64,000 nt of DNA. Origin: Rhizobium etli CFN 42. GTDB lineage: Bacteria > Pseudomonadota > Alphaproteobacteria > Rhizobiales > Rhizobiaceae. A model generated the notes under the pieces. That model was not told the origin of the DNA and made no database searches. It saw only the letters and a list, made by a program, of their open reading frames with translations. The stretch lies in contig NC_007761.1 in assembly GCF_000092045.1 (NCBI RefSeq), positions 1,057,001 to 1,121,000 of the forward strand, in the 5' to 3' direction. The position numbers were made by a program, and so were the translations under genes. Below, piece by piece: positions 27,019 through 34,964 of the stretch. Each line of letters begins with the position of its first letter. The first letter of the stretch is position 1.

Positions 27019-27414
27019 ATGGCCTGCAAATACGTCTATTGGATCAGCACCGCGCTTCTTTCGGCGTTGTACCTTATGTCCGCCACCTTCTATCTCACCC
27101 AAAGCGACACGGTGCGACAACTGTTGGGTCAGCTTGGCTATCCTGGCTATCTGGTGCCGCTCCTGATTACGGTCAAACTGCTGGGAGTGGCGGCGATCCT
27201 TTCCCGCATCAGCGTCGGACTGAGCGATCTCGCCTATTCCGGAATGTTTTTTCACCTGCTGCTTGCGCTATCGGCTCATCTGAACGCGTCCGACTACGCC
27301 GGATCAGTTCCGGCATTCCTCGGTCTGGGCGTCCTTGTCATGTCTTTCACGACCCAAAATGCCGCACGAGCAAAGCCTTCGCCGTATGCGGCCTCCCGGC
27401 AGGCCGGAACCTGA
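27019..27414 (+). CDS. DoxX-like small membrane protein
   Basis: The 131-residue protein has four predicted membrane segments (about 5-22, 45-63, 70-90, 98-112) in the DoxX-like layout, with KLLGVAAIL in helix 2. GAGGAGAA lies just upstream of the ATG. It is the second gene of the HxlR-linked operon. DoxX-like proteins are often found with quinone or thiol oxidoreductases, but this protein's activity is unknown. Confidence 0.82.
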   Translation: MACKYVYWISTALLSALYLMSATFYLTQSDTVRQLLGQLGYPGYLVPLLITVKLLGVAAILSRISVGLSDLAYSGMFFHLLLALSAHLNASDYAGSVPAFLGLGVLVMSFTTQNAARAKPSPYAASRQAGT

Positions 27415-27499
27415 GATACCTCCTGGCATCCAAACCTTTGCGATCTGCGTCCCGATCCAGTTTCGGGCGCAGTCGTCATGGCCCGTCGCGCCTCGCGCC

Positions 27500-27988
27500 G
27501 TCGACGTAGCATTGCGTTATGGTGACGGTCGCTACCCTCACGCGGCGGCGGAGCGCGTCATGAACGAGACGGTCTCACCGGTATGCTCCTTGGAGTACCG
27601 CGAGAAGATGGGCGGGATTGATGCACCGAGCGACCTGGTCAAGTGCCAACTCATTCACGAGATCGGGATGATCACGAACCTGGGAGCGATGGTTCGCGAT
27701 GATGGAGCTGCCGTACCCCGGTATGCGTGGGCCCGGATACAGCCATGGAAGCATGTCCATTGAGGCAGCCATTCGAGGGGCGGGTGTAGCTCTTGGGCGG
27801 AGCGTCCTTGTTGCGGAAGACCTTGCCGCTGATAGGCTGGTTTCATTATTTCCCGACATAGCCCTCGAGGTCGAGTGGGTTACGATCTGCTGTACCGCGT
27901 CGGCAATCAAGACCAACCAAAGGTCCGCGCCTTTCGGAACTGGATGCTAGAGGAGGTGCGTGAATTCATACGCATTGTGAAAACCTGA
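27500..27988 (+). pseudogene. LysR-family regulator, C-terminal remnant with frameshifts
   Basis: Three frames in sequence give a GcvA-like LysR effector domain: VDVALRYGDGRYPHAAAERV from 27500, then GPGYSHGSMSIEAAIRGAG and VALGRSVLVAEDLAADRLV from about 27730, then YDLLYRVGNQDQPKVRAF and NWMLEEVREF ending at TGA 27986. At least two frameshifts separate them and the helix-turn-helix half is absent. It is a decayed gene. Confidence 0.75.
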
Positions 27989-28131
27989 AGCGTCCGAAAA
28001 AAACTGAGCCAAGGTGTAATCGGAACATCGCTTACTGCACTTTCTGATTGGTTGAGAAAGAACTTGGTGTCGGTGGAACGAGTCTCGATGTCGCTCGTTG
28101 AGTCGCGTGTCCAGCGCGAGGGGGCTGCATC

Positions 28132-28371
28132 ATGAGCAGGCGACGGAGCTTCAAACCGGTGAAGATCACCATCAATGGCAAGACCAGGACGGTCTATAAT
28201 GTCGTTCAGGCCGGCAATACCTTGCTGAACGATTGGCCCGAGCAGACGCCGGCGGCCAAGGCTGCCGAGCTGCTGGTGCTCGATGTCTTCAACGATATCG
28301 CCGAGCCGGAGCAGGTGCGGCGGGCATTCATAACCGCAGCCAGGGCAAGCGACATCAAGTTCACTTCCTGA
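28132..28371 (+). CDS. DUF982 domain protein
   Basis: The 79-residue protein matches the DUF982 pattern common in rhizobia: FKPVKITINGKTRTVYNVV, then LLNDWPEQTP and VRRAFITAARASDI. The function is unknown; many rhizobial genomes have tens of paralogues. GAGGGGG precedes the ATG. It stands alone between the LysR relic and the phage-like module. Confidence 0.8.
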   Translation: MSRRRSFKPVKITINGKTRTVYNVVQAGNTLLNDWPEQTPAAKAAELLVLDVFNDIAEPEQVRRAFITAARASDIKFTS

Positions 28372-28397
28372 CCGGCGGCGCTTCAAAAAGCATTCGC

Positions 28398-28625
28398 TTA
28401 CTTCCATGACACATGCTCCTGATCGTCGCAATCGCGATGCTTCAGCTGCGGCCCCATCCAGGCGGCCGAAACGATCGCTGCGGCAAAGCCGAAGGCGATG
28501 CAGGTGAGGGCCTGAATCCGCCAGGAGACGAAGCTGACCGGCGCCGGGATGATGGGCTTCTCTCCGCATTGACCTGGCGGGCAGGCGCAGCCGGAAAAGG
28601 CTTTGATGATGCAGTCTGCGGACAT
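28398..28625 (-). CDS. Small membrane protein of the phage-like module
   Basis: The 75-residue protein begins MSADCIIKAFSGCACPPGQC, a Cys-rich head, and has one predicted membrane segment (ALTCIAFGFAAAIVSAAW) near the C-terminus. A good ribosome site (GGGGAGAAG) precedes the ATG. It follows the 87-residue gene by 14 bp and is probably transcribed from the promoter carrying the paired operators at 28943-28994. I do not recognise the family. Confidence 0.65.
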   Translation of the reverse strand: MSADCIIKAFSGCACPPGQCGEKPIIPAPVSFVSWRIQALTCIAFGFAAAIVSAAWMGPQLKHRDCDDQEHVSWK

Positions 28626-28639
28626 CTTCTCTTCTCCCC

Positions 28640-28903
28640 TCAGGCGTAAAGCTGATCGCGGTCGGTGATGCCCATGATCTCGCGGGCGTAGCGGTAATGC
28701 GCCTCGACACTGGCGGTGGCGCCGCGCAGCCATGACGGGCCGCGGACCGAATGTTCGGGGCGGCCGAGATAGGCAAAGCCGAGAGCGCCCATGCGCTGGG
28801 CCTCGTTGGCCATATAGGCATCGCAGTCGTCGAGCCTTCGCACCGCATTCCAGCGGGTGTCTCGCCGGCTCTGCTCGGTCTCGATCTTGCGGATATGCTG
28901 CAT
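28640..28903 (-). CDS. Small hypothetical protein of the phage-like module
   Basis: The 87-residue protein is soluble, basic at the N-terminus (MQHIRKIETEQSRRDTRW) and rich in Tyr and Arg further on (RGATASVEAHYRYAREIMG). I do not recognise it. It is the first gene downstream of the operator pair at 28943-28994, so it is a likely target of the S24 repressor encoded at 29690-30337. AGGGAGAGGGCAG precedes the ATG. Confidence 0.65.
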   Translation of the reverse strand: MQHIRKIETEQSRRDTRWNAVRRLDDCDAYMANEAQRMGALGFAYLGRPEHSVRGPSWLRGATASVEAHYRYAREIMGITDRDQLYA

Positions 28904-28942
28904 CGCTCTGCCCTCTCTCGCCGGTGGTCGGCGTATTGAGAA

Positions 28943-28994
28943 AGGTATATAACATACCTCTGACCGTCAATCATTTAAGGTATAAAAAATACCT
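28943..28994 (-). promoter_or_regulatory. Repressor operator pair in front of the minus-strand small genes
   Basis: AGGTATATAACATACCT at 28943-28959 and AGGTATAAAAAATACCT at 28978-28994 both follow AGGTAT-N5-ATACCT and their centres are 35 bp apart. A minus-strand TTGACG at 28963-28968 lies between them, five bases upstream of the promoter-proximal site, so that site would cover the -10 region. The same consensus and spacing occur at 30361-30412. Confidence 0.8.
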
Positions 28995-29271
28995 CATGCA
29001 TTGACGAGGTACGAATCGTAGGCGTATGTCTCAGCCGAGTGATTGGGCGACCGGGTGCAACTCCCGAGCTGACGAAGCCCAGCGGCGCGGGAAGCGAAAG
29101 TCCTTAAGTGCGCTGTCAGAAAATCAGGACGAGGGCGAAGCGAATGGCCCCTCTGGCACGTGTCCCATCCCGGCTCCGGCCGTCAGGACCCTGGCCAATG
29201 CTCTCCCGGCTTCATGGGCTTTGCTCATGGGGTAGGGGGAAGCTTTGGCCGGAACCCTCCCTCACCAGCCT

Positions 29272-29598
29272 TCAGGAACTGGAAAGAGATGGAAGAGAGA
29301 GGGAGTGAGAGAGATCAGGATAGCACAGGCGCGCGGGCGGCGGCGATGACCTGCTGTGCTGCGCGTCGCGGCTTTCAGATTGACGCCTGCGCTCGAAGCG
29401 CTTGTTCGCAGGCATTCCCGCAAGGGTGGCTGCATGCATTTTGCGCATGGTGATGGGAGCGCCGGCAGAGCCGGTTTCGGCCTGGAGAGCTTCACCGCAA
29501 AGCAGGATCGCCCGCGCAGCGCCGAAAGCGATGATCGGCACGGCAAGTGTCACGATCTGGAACCCGATCCTGCCGGCTCGTGCGGGCGGGCGGATCAT
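29272..29598 (-). CDS. Possible small membrane protein
   Basis: This 108-residue frame has one hydrophobic stretch (IGFQIVTLAVPIIAFGAARA) after a basic head and a Ser/Pro-rich tail. It follows the repressor gene on the same strand. The ribosome site is weak and the family is unknown, so coding is uncertain. Between 28995 and 29271 I can support no gene; a 69-codon plus-strand frame at 29026 lacks a ribosome site. Confidence 0.35.
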   Translation of the reverse strand: MIRPPARAGRIGFQIVTLAVPIIAFGAARAILLCGEALQAETGSAGAPITMRKMHAATLAGMPANKRFERRRQSESRDAQHSRSSPPPARLCYPDLSHSLSLPSLSSS

Positions 29599-29689
29599 CT
29601 TGAATCTTTTTGGGAAGAGGTTGGCGTCTTGCTGGAATGGCAAGAATTATGCCCCGGAATTCGCTCGGTTTTTTGAAAGGGCTGGACTC

Positions 29690-30337
29690 TCACATCTCGA
29701 TCACCGACCGGCGGACGCGACCGACGATGGTGACGGCGCCCTGGAATTCCGGCGGCGGCACGTCCTCGTAGGAGGCGGGCTGGAAGGGCGGGTTGTCGTT
29801 CGGCCGGTAGCGCTTGTAGGTCGCAGCCCCGGTTTCGTCGGCGACGACATAGAGCGCGTTCGGCGCCAGGCGCTTGTCGCGGCGGTTGACGAAAATGATC
29901 GAGCCGGGCGGTGAGATCTTGTTCATCGAATTGCCCTCGACCTCGAGCGCGATCCAGTCGCCATCCGGCAGGTCAAGCGCGGCGACGGTCGGGAATTCCG
30001 AAAAATCGGTGATCGGCGCCTGCTCGGTCAGCTGCCCGGCGCTGACCCAGGAGATCTTCGGCACGTCGGCGACCGAGACCGGCCGCTCCTCCGGATCGTG
30101 CGCATCGCCGGTTCCGAACTGCAGCCAGTTGAGATTGACCCTGAACGCCTTGGCATATTTCTTCGCGTCGGCGATGCCGAAGCCGTTCCGGCCCGACTCG
30201 TGCGCCTTGTAGACATTGGCGTTCCAGCCAAAACGATCGACGATCGCCTTCGGCCCGGCAAAGCCCGCGTTCTTCCTGGCCATGACCAGACGCTTTGCGC
30301 GTTCTTCGCGCTCAAATTGTTCCTGATCTTTCAACAT
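29690..30337 (-). CDS. S24-family phage-type repressor (CI/LexA-like)
   Basis: The 215-residue protein has an N-terminal HTH region (~15-75, GPKAIVDRFGWNANVYKAHE) and an S24 peptidase domain with the Ser-Lys dyad: Ser137 in EVEGNSMNKI and Lys175 in AATYKRY. An Ala100-Gly101 bond (WVSAGQLTE) is at the usual self-cleavage position, so it may be inactivated by RecA-stimulated cleavage. Its own promoter has TATAAT, with operator-like sites over the -35 region, indicating autoregulation. It is the probable master repressor of the neighbouring phage-like genes. Confidence 0.9.
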   Translation of the reverse strand: MLKDQEQFEREERAKRLVMARKNAGFAGPKAIVDRFGWNANVYKAHESGRNGFGIADAKKYAKAFRVNLNWLQFGTGDAHDPEERPVSVADVPKISWVSAGQLTEQAPITDFSEFPTVAALDLPDGDWIALEVEGNSMNKISPPGSIIFVNRRDKRLAPNALYVVADETGAATYKRYRPNDNPPFQPASYEDVPPPEFQGAVTIVGRVRRSVIEM

Positions 30338-30360
30338 GATATAAATTATACCCTAAAAAA

Positions 30361-30412
30361 AGGTACATGTAATGCCCTAAATCGCTTGACGTGCGAGGTA
30401 TTTTACGTACCC
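30361..30412 (+). promoter_or_regulatory. Second repressor operator pair, in the repressor/zinc-ribbon divergent promoter
   Basis: AGGTACATGTAATGCCC at 30361-30377 and AGGTATTTTACGTACCC at 30396-30412 are degenerate forms of AGGTAT-N5-ATACCT, again with centres 35 bp apart. The first covers the -35 (TTACAT) of the repressor promoter, whose -10 is TATAAT on the minus strand. The second lies four bases after a plus-strand TTGACG at 30386, just before the zinc-ribbon gene. Confidence 0.72.
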
Positions 30413-30414
30413 TT

Positions 30415-30645
30415 ATGCTCATGACAAGCACCGACATCATCAGCAATCGGCCCCGGCTTTCGGGCTCTGCCAATGCCCGCTACACCGGCTGTCCGCACTG
30501 CGGCAGGGCGCTGTCGATCGCCGAGGTGATCGAGCGCCACTGCGAAAATTGCGGCCGGCAGACCCAGCCGGAAGAGATGCGGCAGACACCGGTCTTGTCC
30601 GGTTCTCAGCCGATCACCAAATCCGACGGCCTCACTCCTCCCTGA
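30415..30645 (+). CDS. Small zinc-ribbon protein
   Basis: The 76-residue protein has a zinc ribbon, TGCPHCGRALSIAEVIE followed by HCENCGRQ. Starts at 30415 and 30421 are both ATG with no clear ribosome site; the -10 region is so close that translation may be nearly leaderless. It is the first rightward gene under the operator pair at 30361-30412, which suggests an early-type gene repressed by the S24 protein. Confidence 0.7.
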   Translation: MLMTSTDIISNRPRLSGSANARYTGCPHCGRALSIAEVIERHCENCGRQTQPEEMRQTPVLSGSQPITKSDGLTPP

Positions 30646-30657
30646 AGGCTTTCGGCA

Positions 30658-30691
30658 GCTGGCGTCGTCGCGCTCCCTCGGCGACGCCAGC
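30658..30691. terminator. Hairpin after the zinc-ribbon gene
   Basis: GCTGGCGTCG and CGACGCCAGC form a perfect 10-bp stem around a 14-nt loop, 13 bp beyond the zinc-ribbon stop codon. No T-run follows, so it may attenuate rather than end transcription. Confidence 0.5.
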
Positions 30692-30780
30692 CTCTTCCAC
30701 AAGTGTGAAATGAACGATCTGGCCGGCGCCCGCCTGGCGGAAGGGCCGGCCGTGGACCGAATGCGAAAAAGGATCAAGCG

Positions 30781-31035
30781 ATGAGCACCGCCCCGGCGCA
30801 TCAAGGCACGCACATGAACGCCCTCGAGCTCTTCCGCTCCGGCAGGGATTATATCGAAATCGCGGCCATCCTCGGCGTGTCGGTGCCCGCCGTGGAGAGC
30901 GAGATCCACCGGCTTCGCAGCGCCGAGAAGGGCGACACCGCCCATCAGGATTACGCCGCCGGCAAAATCCGGCGGTTCCCCGGCCGCGCCGCCAGGCCGG
31001 GCGCTCCGGTCAATTTTGCCGGCGGGCGGGTTTGA
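30781..31035 (+). CDS. Small HTH-like protein
   Basis: The 84-residue protein contains LELFRSGRDYIEIAAILGVS followed by VPAVESEIHRLRS, a sigma-region-4/LuxR-like helix-turn-helix pattern, and a basic tail. AAGGAT precedes the ATG. It opens a run of five closely spaced or overlapping rightward genes. A role in DNA binding is inferred only from the HTH pattern. Confidence 0.65.
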   Translation: MSTAPAHQGTHMNALELFRSGRDYIEIAAILGVSVPAVESEIHRLRSAEKGDTAHQDYAAGKIRRFPGRAARPGAPVNFAGGRV

Positions 31036-31070
31036 GGGCCGAGAGAGGCTTCGAGCGGGAAGGCAATCGC

Positions 31071-31439
31071 ATGGAAAAGCAAGAAATGGACAAGGACATC
31101 ATGGAGATACTCAGCCCCGTGCTGGGGCAGGAGCTGGCGGCGGCGATCATCGAGCATCGCAGCCGCACCCTGAAGAAGCCGCTGACGGCCTATGCAGCGA
31201 AGATCCAGGTCAAGGAATACCTGAAGACCGGCAATCCGGTCGACGCCGCCGAGATGCAGATCCTGCGCGGCTGGAGGGCGATCAAAGCAGACTGGTATTT
31301 CAATGAGAAGGCGAGGGAAGCGGGATCGAGTGATGCAAACACGGGCAGAAGGACATTGGTCGATGCCGCAAGAGATTTCCTCTCCGGTGACGATCATGGC
31401 GGGGATGCTTTCGGGTTTTCCGGCATCCGCCGGCATTGA
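31071..31439 (+). CDS. Hypothetical protein of the phage-like module
   Basis: The 122-residue protein begins with a helical section (MEILSPVLGQELAAAIIEHR) and a segment YAAKIQVKEYLKTGNPVDAAE that resembles proteins found in rhizobial prophage early regions. I cannot name the family. GGAAGG precedes the ATG at 31071. Its 3' end overlaps the next gene by about 100 bp in another frame. Confidence 0.6.
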   Translation: MEKQEMDKDIMEILSPVLGQELAAAIIEHRSRTLKKPLTAYAAKIQVKEYLKTGNPVDAAEMQILRGWRAIKADWYFNEKAREAGSSDANTGRRTLVDAARDFLSGDDHGGDAFGFSGIRRH

Positions 31440-31803
31440 TCCCGACATGCAGATCCGCGCCTACCTCGTCGCCATCGATGGCATTCCGGCAGAGGCGGTC
31501 TGGCGCGCCGCCAAGCTGTTTCTGTCAGGCAAGGTCAGGGACCATAACCGCGCCTTCGCCCCGAGCGCGGCGAGCTTCGCCGAAATCGCCCGCCAGCAGC
31601 AGGCGGTGATGACGGCGCAAAACCGGCCGCGCGTCGAAGCGCCGCCCGAACAGCCGCAGCCGAAGGTCGCCGCCTACAAGATGCGGCTGCTGAGACAGGC
31701 GGCAAACGGCAGCCGCAGCGCCAAGCGGGCGCTTGCCGAGATGTTTCCAGACAACCCGGTCATCGCAAGGGCCGCACGAGACGCACAGGAGGCAGTGGGA
31801 TGA
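31333..31803 (+). CDS. Hypothetical phage-replication-region-type protein
   Basis: The 156-residue protein has a conserved-looking core, MQIRAYLVAIDGIPAEAVW and NRAFAPSAASFAEIARQQQ, of a kind I associate with early or replication regions of alphaproteobacterial prophages; the family name is not certain. It overlaps the preceding gene and its stop overlaps the GcrA-like start (ATGA). An ATG at 31333 was chosen; others at 31363 and 31396-31405 are possible. Confidence 0.55.
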   Translation: MQTRAEGHWSMPQEISSPVTIMAGMLSGFPASAGIDPDMQIRAYLVAIDGIPAEAVWRAAKLFLSGKVRDHNRAFAPSAASFAEIARQQQAVMTAQNRPRVEAPPEQPQPKVAAYKMRLLRQAANGSRSAKRALAEMFPDNPVIARAARDAQEAVG

Positions 31804-32096
31804 GAGATCTGTTCTGGACGGAAGACAAGATCGTCAAGGCGCAGAAGCTCTGGCAGGAGGGGTTTTCGGCGCGACAAATCGCCGAGCTCTTCGGCTCGAA
31901 GAAGAACACCGTCATCAACATGGCGCATCGCAATCGCGACCGGTTTCCCTCCAGGCAGGATGCGCGCAAGCAGCTTGCGGTCGCCGGCGCGGCGCCCGCG
32001 CCGATGCGCCACCCCGACCGGGTGAGGCGGGTGACGCTGTCGTGCGCCGAGGTGACCATGCCGCGCGTGCCCACGATCGACGGACCGGCGCCATGA
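31800..32096 (+). CDS. GcrA-like protein
   Basis: The 98-residue protein has the GcrA-type N-terminus: WTEDKIVKAQKLWQEGFSAR, then QIAELFGSKKNTVINMAHRN. GcrA is an alphaproteobacterial cell-cycle regulator that binds sigma70 and methylated promoters; phage-borne shortened versions exist. Here only the HTH-like first domain is well matched, so it may bind DNA without the sigma70-interaction domain. It overlaps both neighbours by ATGA. Confidence 0.75.
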   Translation: MRDLFWTEDKIVKAQKLWQEGFSARQIAELFGSKKNTVINMAHRNRDRFPSRQDARKQLAVAGAAPAPMRHPDRVRRVTLSCAEVTMPRVPTIDGPAP

Positions 32097-32302
32097 GTGC
32101 CGTGACCAGTGCCGTGACCCCGCGCGAGCGGGAAATCATCGGCTGGATGGCGCAAGGCAAGACCGCCGCCGAAATCGGCACCATCCTCGGCATCTCGCCG
32201 ATCACCGTCAACACCCACATTTCCAATGCCAAGGCGAAACTCGGCGTGTTCAAGGAGACTGCACTGGTCGCCGCCGCACTTCGAAACGGCATCATTCGAT
32301 AG
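32093..32302 (+). CDS. Stand-alone LuxR-type HTH protein
   Basis: The 69-residue protein is essentially one LuxR/FixJ-type HTH: VTPREREIIGWMAQGKTAAE, then IGTILGISPITVNTHISNAK. No receiver or ligand domain is present. It overlaps the GcrA-like gene by ATGA, so the two are translationally coupled. Such a small regulator could drive the downstream genes of the module. Confidence 0.82.
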   Translation: MSAVTSAVTPREREIIGWMAQGKTAAEIGTILGISPITVNTHISNAKAKLGVFKETALVAAALRNGIIR

Positions 32303-32316
32303 GAAGGATAACCAGC

Positions 32317-32910
32317 ATGGGCGGCAAGGCCACCAAGGTGAAGATACAGCGGGTAAACAAGGGCGCCGGCCGGCCGCGCAAGGCCAATGTCGAGCGCTTT
32401 CCCTGCGGCAAGATCAAGCCGTTCGAGACCGAGAAGGAGAATGTCAGCGTGGCGATGGCGGCGCGCCGGCGCATTCACGGTTTCGGCAAGACGGTGGCGG
32501 ACGAGACGGTCAGGAGCCCCTATGCCGGCTATACCCTCGGCCGCATGTTCCTCGATGGCGCCATCACCGAGGAGCAGCGCCAGGCCGGCGACGACTATGC
32601 CGAGGTCATGGCCCGCTACCACAAGACGACGGGCATCCCGGCTCCGAGCCCCAGGGCCCAGTCGCTCTTTGCCGTCAAGGGCCACGAAGGCGAGGTGACC
32701 GAAAGCCTCGCCGACCGCGCCCGCAAGGCCAGCAACCGCATGATGGAACTGCAGGCCGTACTTCTGCGCTGCGAGGACGGGCCGCAGGTGCGGAGCACCG
32801 TCTATAATGTCGCGGTGATGGACTACGAACATCTGCGCCAGATGCCGCCACAGCAATTGCTGTGGCTGCGGCGGGGTTTGATCGCGCTGCGCAGGGCGAA
32901 GGCGGGGTGA
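32317..32910 (+). CDS. Last gene of the phage-like module, hypothetical
   Basis: The 197-residue protein has a basic start with an AT-hook-like GAGRPRK and then segments such as AYGTLGR-type YAGYTLGRMFLDGAITEEQ and SLFAVKGHEGEVTESLADRA. I associate this with small proteins near the end of early regions in rhizobial prophages; the function is unknown. TAGGAAGGA precedes the ATG. No terminase, portal or other structural gene follows. Confidence 0.6.
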   Translation: MGGKATKVKIQRVNKGAGRPRKANVERFPCGKIKPFETEKENVSVAMAARRRIHGFGKTVADETVRSPYAGYTLGRMFLDGAITEEQRQAGDDYAEVMARYHKTTGIPAPSPRAQSLFAVKGHEGEVTESLADRARKASNRMMELQAVLLRCEDGPQVRSTVYNVAVMDYEHLRQMPPQQLLWLRRGLIALRRAKAG

Positions 32911-33371
32911 TGGATTCTTTCGCGACTAGCCGCTCTATCGCGGCAGAGGGCCTAATCCGCCGTGGCCATGGATCCCAGGCTCAAGGCATGGGATGATGGA
33001 GGCCGGCACGGGTGTTTTCGCCTGGACGTGGCAGGGCGAAGCCGAATGGAACTTCACCGGTCTGCGCTAAGTCAGGCAAACCGGAATGTGCCGGTCCGCC
33101 ATCCAAGATTGGTGGTTCCACAAACGAGAGACTGCAGCTAAAAATTGCGGAAGATGAGGAACTCCGGGGGCAGCATGCGCTACGCTTTGGTGATGATCGG
33201 GCAGTCTGTCTCGTTTACGCCGCCTGGCATGCGGCGGTGGTGTGGTCGACCACCATTCGGCTCTAGCTATCAGTTGGCCTGCAGCTGCTCAGCCTGCAGT
33301 TCAGCTGCTCTGGCATGTCGCTGCTCTTGTTAATCCCACTGGTTGTGTGCACCTTCGCCCCGAGGAGTATC
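32911..33371. other. Gene-free gap with a diverged palindromic repeat
   Basis: This 461-bp stretch has no frame I can support. Around 32964-33002 it has CATGGATCCCAGGCTCAAGG and CATGGGATGATGGAGG, a diverged copy of the palindromic repeat seen at 11801-12056. The remainder is featureless. Confidence 0.5.
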
Positions 33372-34505
33372 ATGTACAGATTGATTGTTTTCGCAGTGAT
33401 CACGATCGCGGGCGGTTCCGCCTTTGCGAGCGAGGTTCCGTTTTTCGCCAGTCCTGATGTGCCCGACTATACCGCAAAGATGATCGTGCGTGAGGCCCAT
33501 GGTGCCAAAGGGGACCGCCAGCGGGTCGTCCAGCATCACAACGGCTGGACACGCGTTGAAGAGCAACGAAACGAAGAAACGAACCTTTCTTACGGACATT
33601 TCTTCAAGAACGTGGTTCTGAGGGTGACTAGGAGGAATGGTGAAATCTCGTCATTTCAGATCAGGCAGGTCGAATCATCTCAGGATTATGACGGCATCAA
33701 GAAAGTCAGGGAAACGGATGATGTCGAGACCGTCGGCGGTGAGCAGTGTCGCTGGCGGCAGATCGTCCGGCGCATGGACAGGGCCGAGACCAGTCCCAGT
33801 GAGTTAACTTGCCTGACCGAGGACGGAATAGAGATCGCGACGAAAGTCCTTTTCTCCAGCGGGGAGGTCATGTCCGAGACGCGGCTGACGGATCTGCGGC
33901 GCGGGCCTGTGCCGGAAGCGGTGGTACGACCGCCTATGCAGCTTCTCGAAGCCGGTACCTGGCTCGCGCCCTTGCCACGTTACGACGATTACACCCCAAA
34001 TCCTGGAGACTTCGAGGCGGAGCTGGTTAGCCACAGATCCAAAGAGAGGCTGTTGCGTCATTATCCCTGGTGGCTCCGACAGCGCGACGGTGGAGATGGA
34101 TCGATCCTGATCACCGTCTGGAACGAGCTTGAAGACCAGGGGTTTCGATATTCCGCATCCAAGGGGAAGCGCATGTTCGAAGCTGTCCGCTCCTCCTCGA
34201 TTCTCTCGCCGAAGTTCAGGAGATTCGACGAGGTTTATGGGATGGTCGACTTGAGAGAGCAGGATCGGCTGCTTGGTGAGGACTGCGCATGGTATGACCG
34301 AACACCAAATATGGCTGATATGGGCCTTCATCAATGCCTGACTTCGGACGGCATACCGCTGATTGACCACCACTGGTCTGGCTGGGGAGACAGCGAGGGA
34401 TTCAAAATAGTGACGCTGACCCGCCGGCCGGTGGGTATGGATGAAATGCAGCCACCCCGTGATTACCTCGAGCCTGCTGCCTGGGGCTTCAGCCCTCCAT
34501 ACTAG
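33372..34505 (+). CDS. Exported hypothetical protein
   Basis: The 377-residue protein has a signal peptide (MYRLIVFAVITIAGGSAFAS, cleavage after AFA) and no further membrane segment. The mature part is rich in charged residues with several Trp and Cys, including EQCRWRQIVRR and DCAWYDRTPNM. I do not recognise a family. GAGGAG precedes the ATG at 33372, which is why I prefer it to 33315. It stands alone between two gaps of over 400 bp. Confidence 0.75.
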   Translation: MYRLIVFAVITIAGGSAFASEVPFFASPDVPDYTAKMIVREAHGAKGDRQRVVQHHNGWTRVEEQRNEETNLSYGHFFKNVVLRVTRRNGEISSFQIRQVESSQDYDGIKKVRETDDVETVGGEQCRWRQIVRRMDRAETSPSELTCLTEDGIEIATKVLFSSGEVMSETRLTDLRRGPVPEAVVRPPMQLLEAGTWLAPLPRYDDYTPNPGDFEAELVSHRSKERLLRHYPWWLRQRDGGDGSILITVWNELEDQGFRYSASKGKRMFEAVRSSSILSPKFRRFDEVYGMVDLREQDRLLGEDCAWYDRTPNMADMGLHQCLTSDGIPLIDHHWSGWGDSEGFKIVTLTRRPVGMDEMQPPRDYLEPAAWGFSPPY

Positions 34506-34964
34506 AGCTTTTCCGGGTTAGCTTGAAGCATTCTGCCGGAGCAGGTTCTCGTCAGGGCAGAGGCGATTGGCGATGGGCATACCTCCAGGTACGTCCGAGC
34601 CGATCGCCTCTGATCCTGGCCGGCCCACCGGCCGCACCGCTTCGCCACGGCGAAGCGACAAGTGCGTCCGGCGATTCCAAAGTCTTGCAGATTTGCCAGG
34701 CAAATCTGCGGGAGGGTTGGCCGAAACGGTCCGGCTGATCGACCGGCCGGCTTGGCCGTAGAGCTGGGCTACGACGCGCCCTGGCTTTGACTGGAGTGGG
34801 CCGCGCAGAGTATCGAAGTGCATGGCTGTGTTGTAAGCACCTCCGCACGGCCCATAATACTTACGATCAGCGAAGTCCGTTGTTCCCGAGCCGGCTGAAT
34901 ATTTTTGATCGGAGAGCGTCAGAACGATTTGAACGACGGCACATTGCCGTAAGATCAACATGGA
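34506..34964. other. Gene-free gap with a perfect 23-bp palindrome
   Basis: No gene is supported in this stretch. A perfect palindrome at 34687-34709 consists of GCAGATTTGCC, a central A, and GGCAAATCTGC. A second short inverted repeat, CTTCGCC/GGCGAAG, is near 34649-34665. Neither is followed by a T-run. Confidence 0.55.

Noticed and set aside
29026..29235. 69-codon plus-strand frame next to the operator pair
   Set aside because: It has no ribosome site and no recognisable features; a nearby TTGACG alone is not enough to call it a gene.
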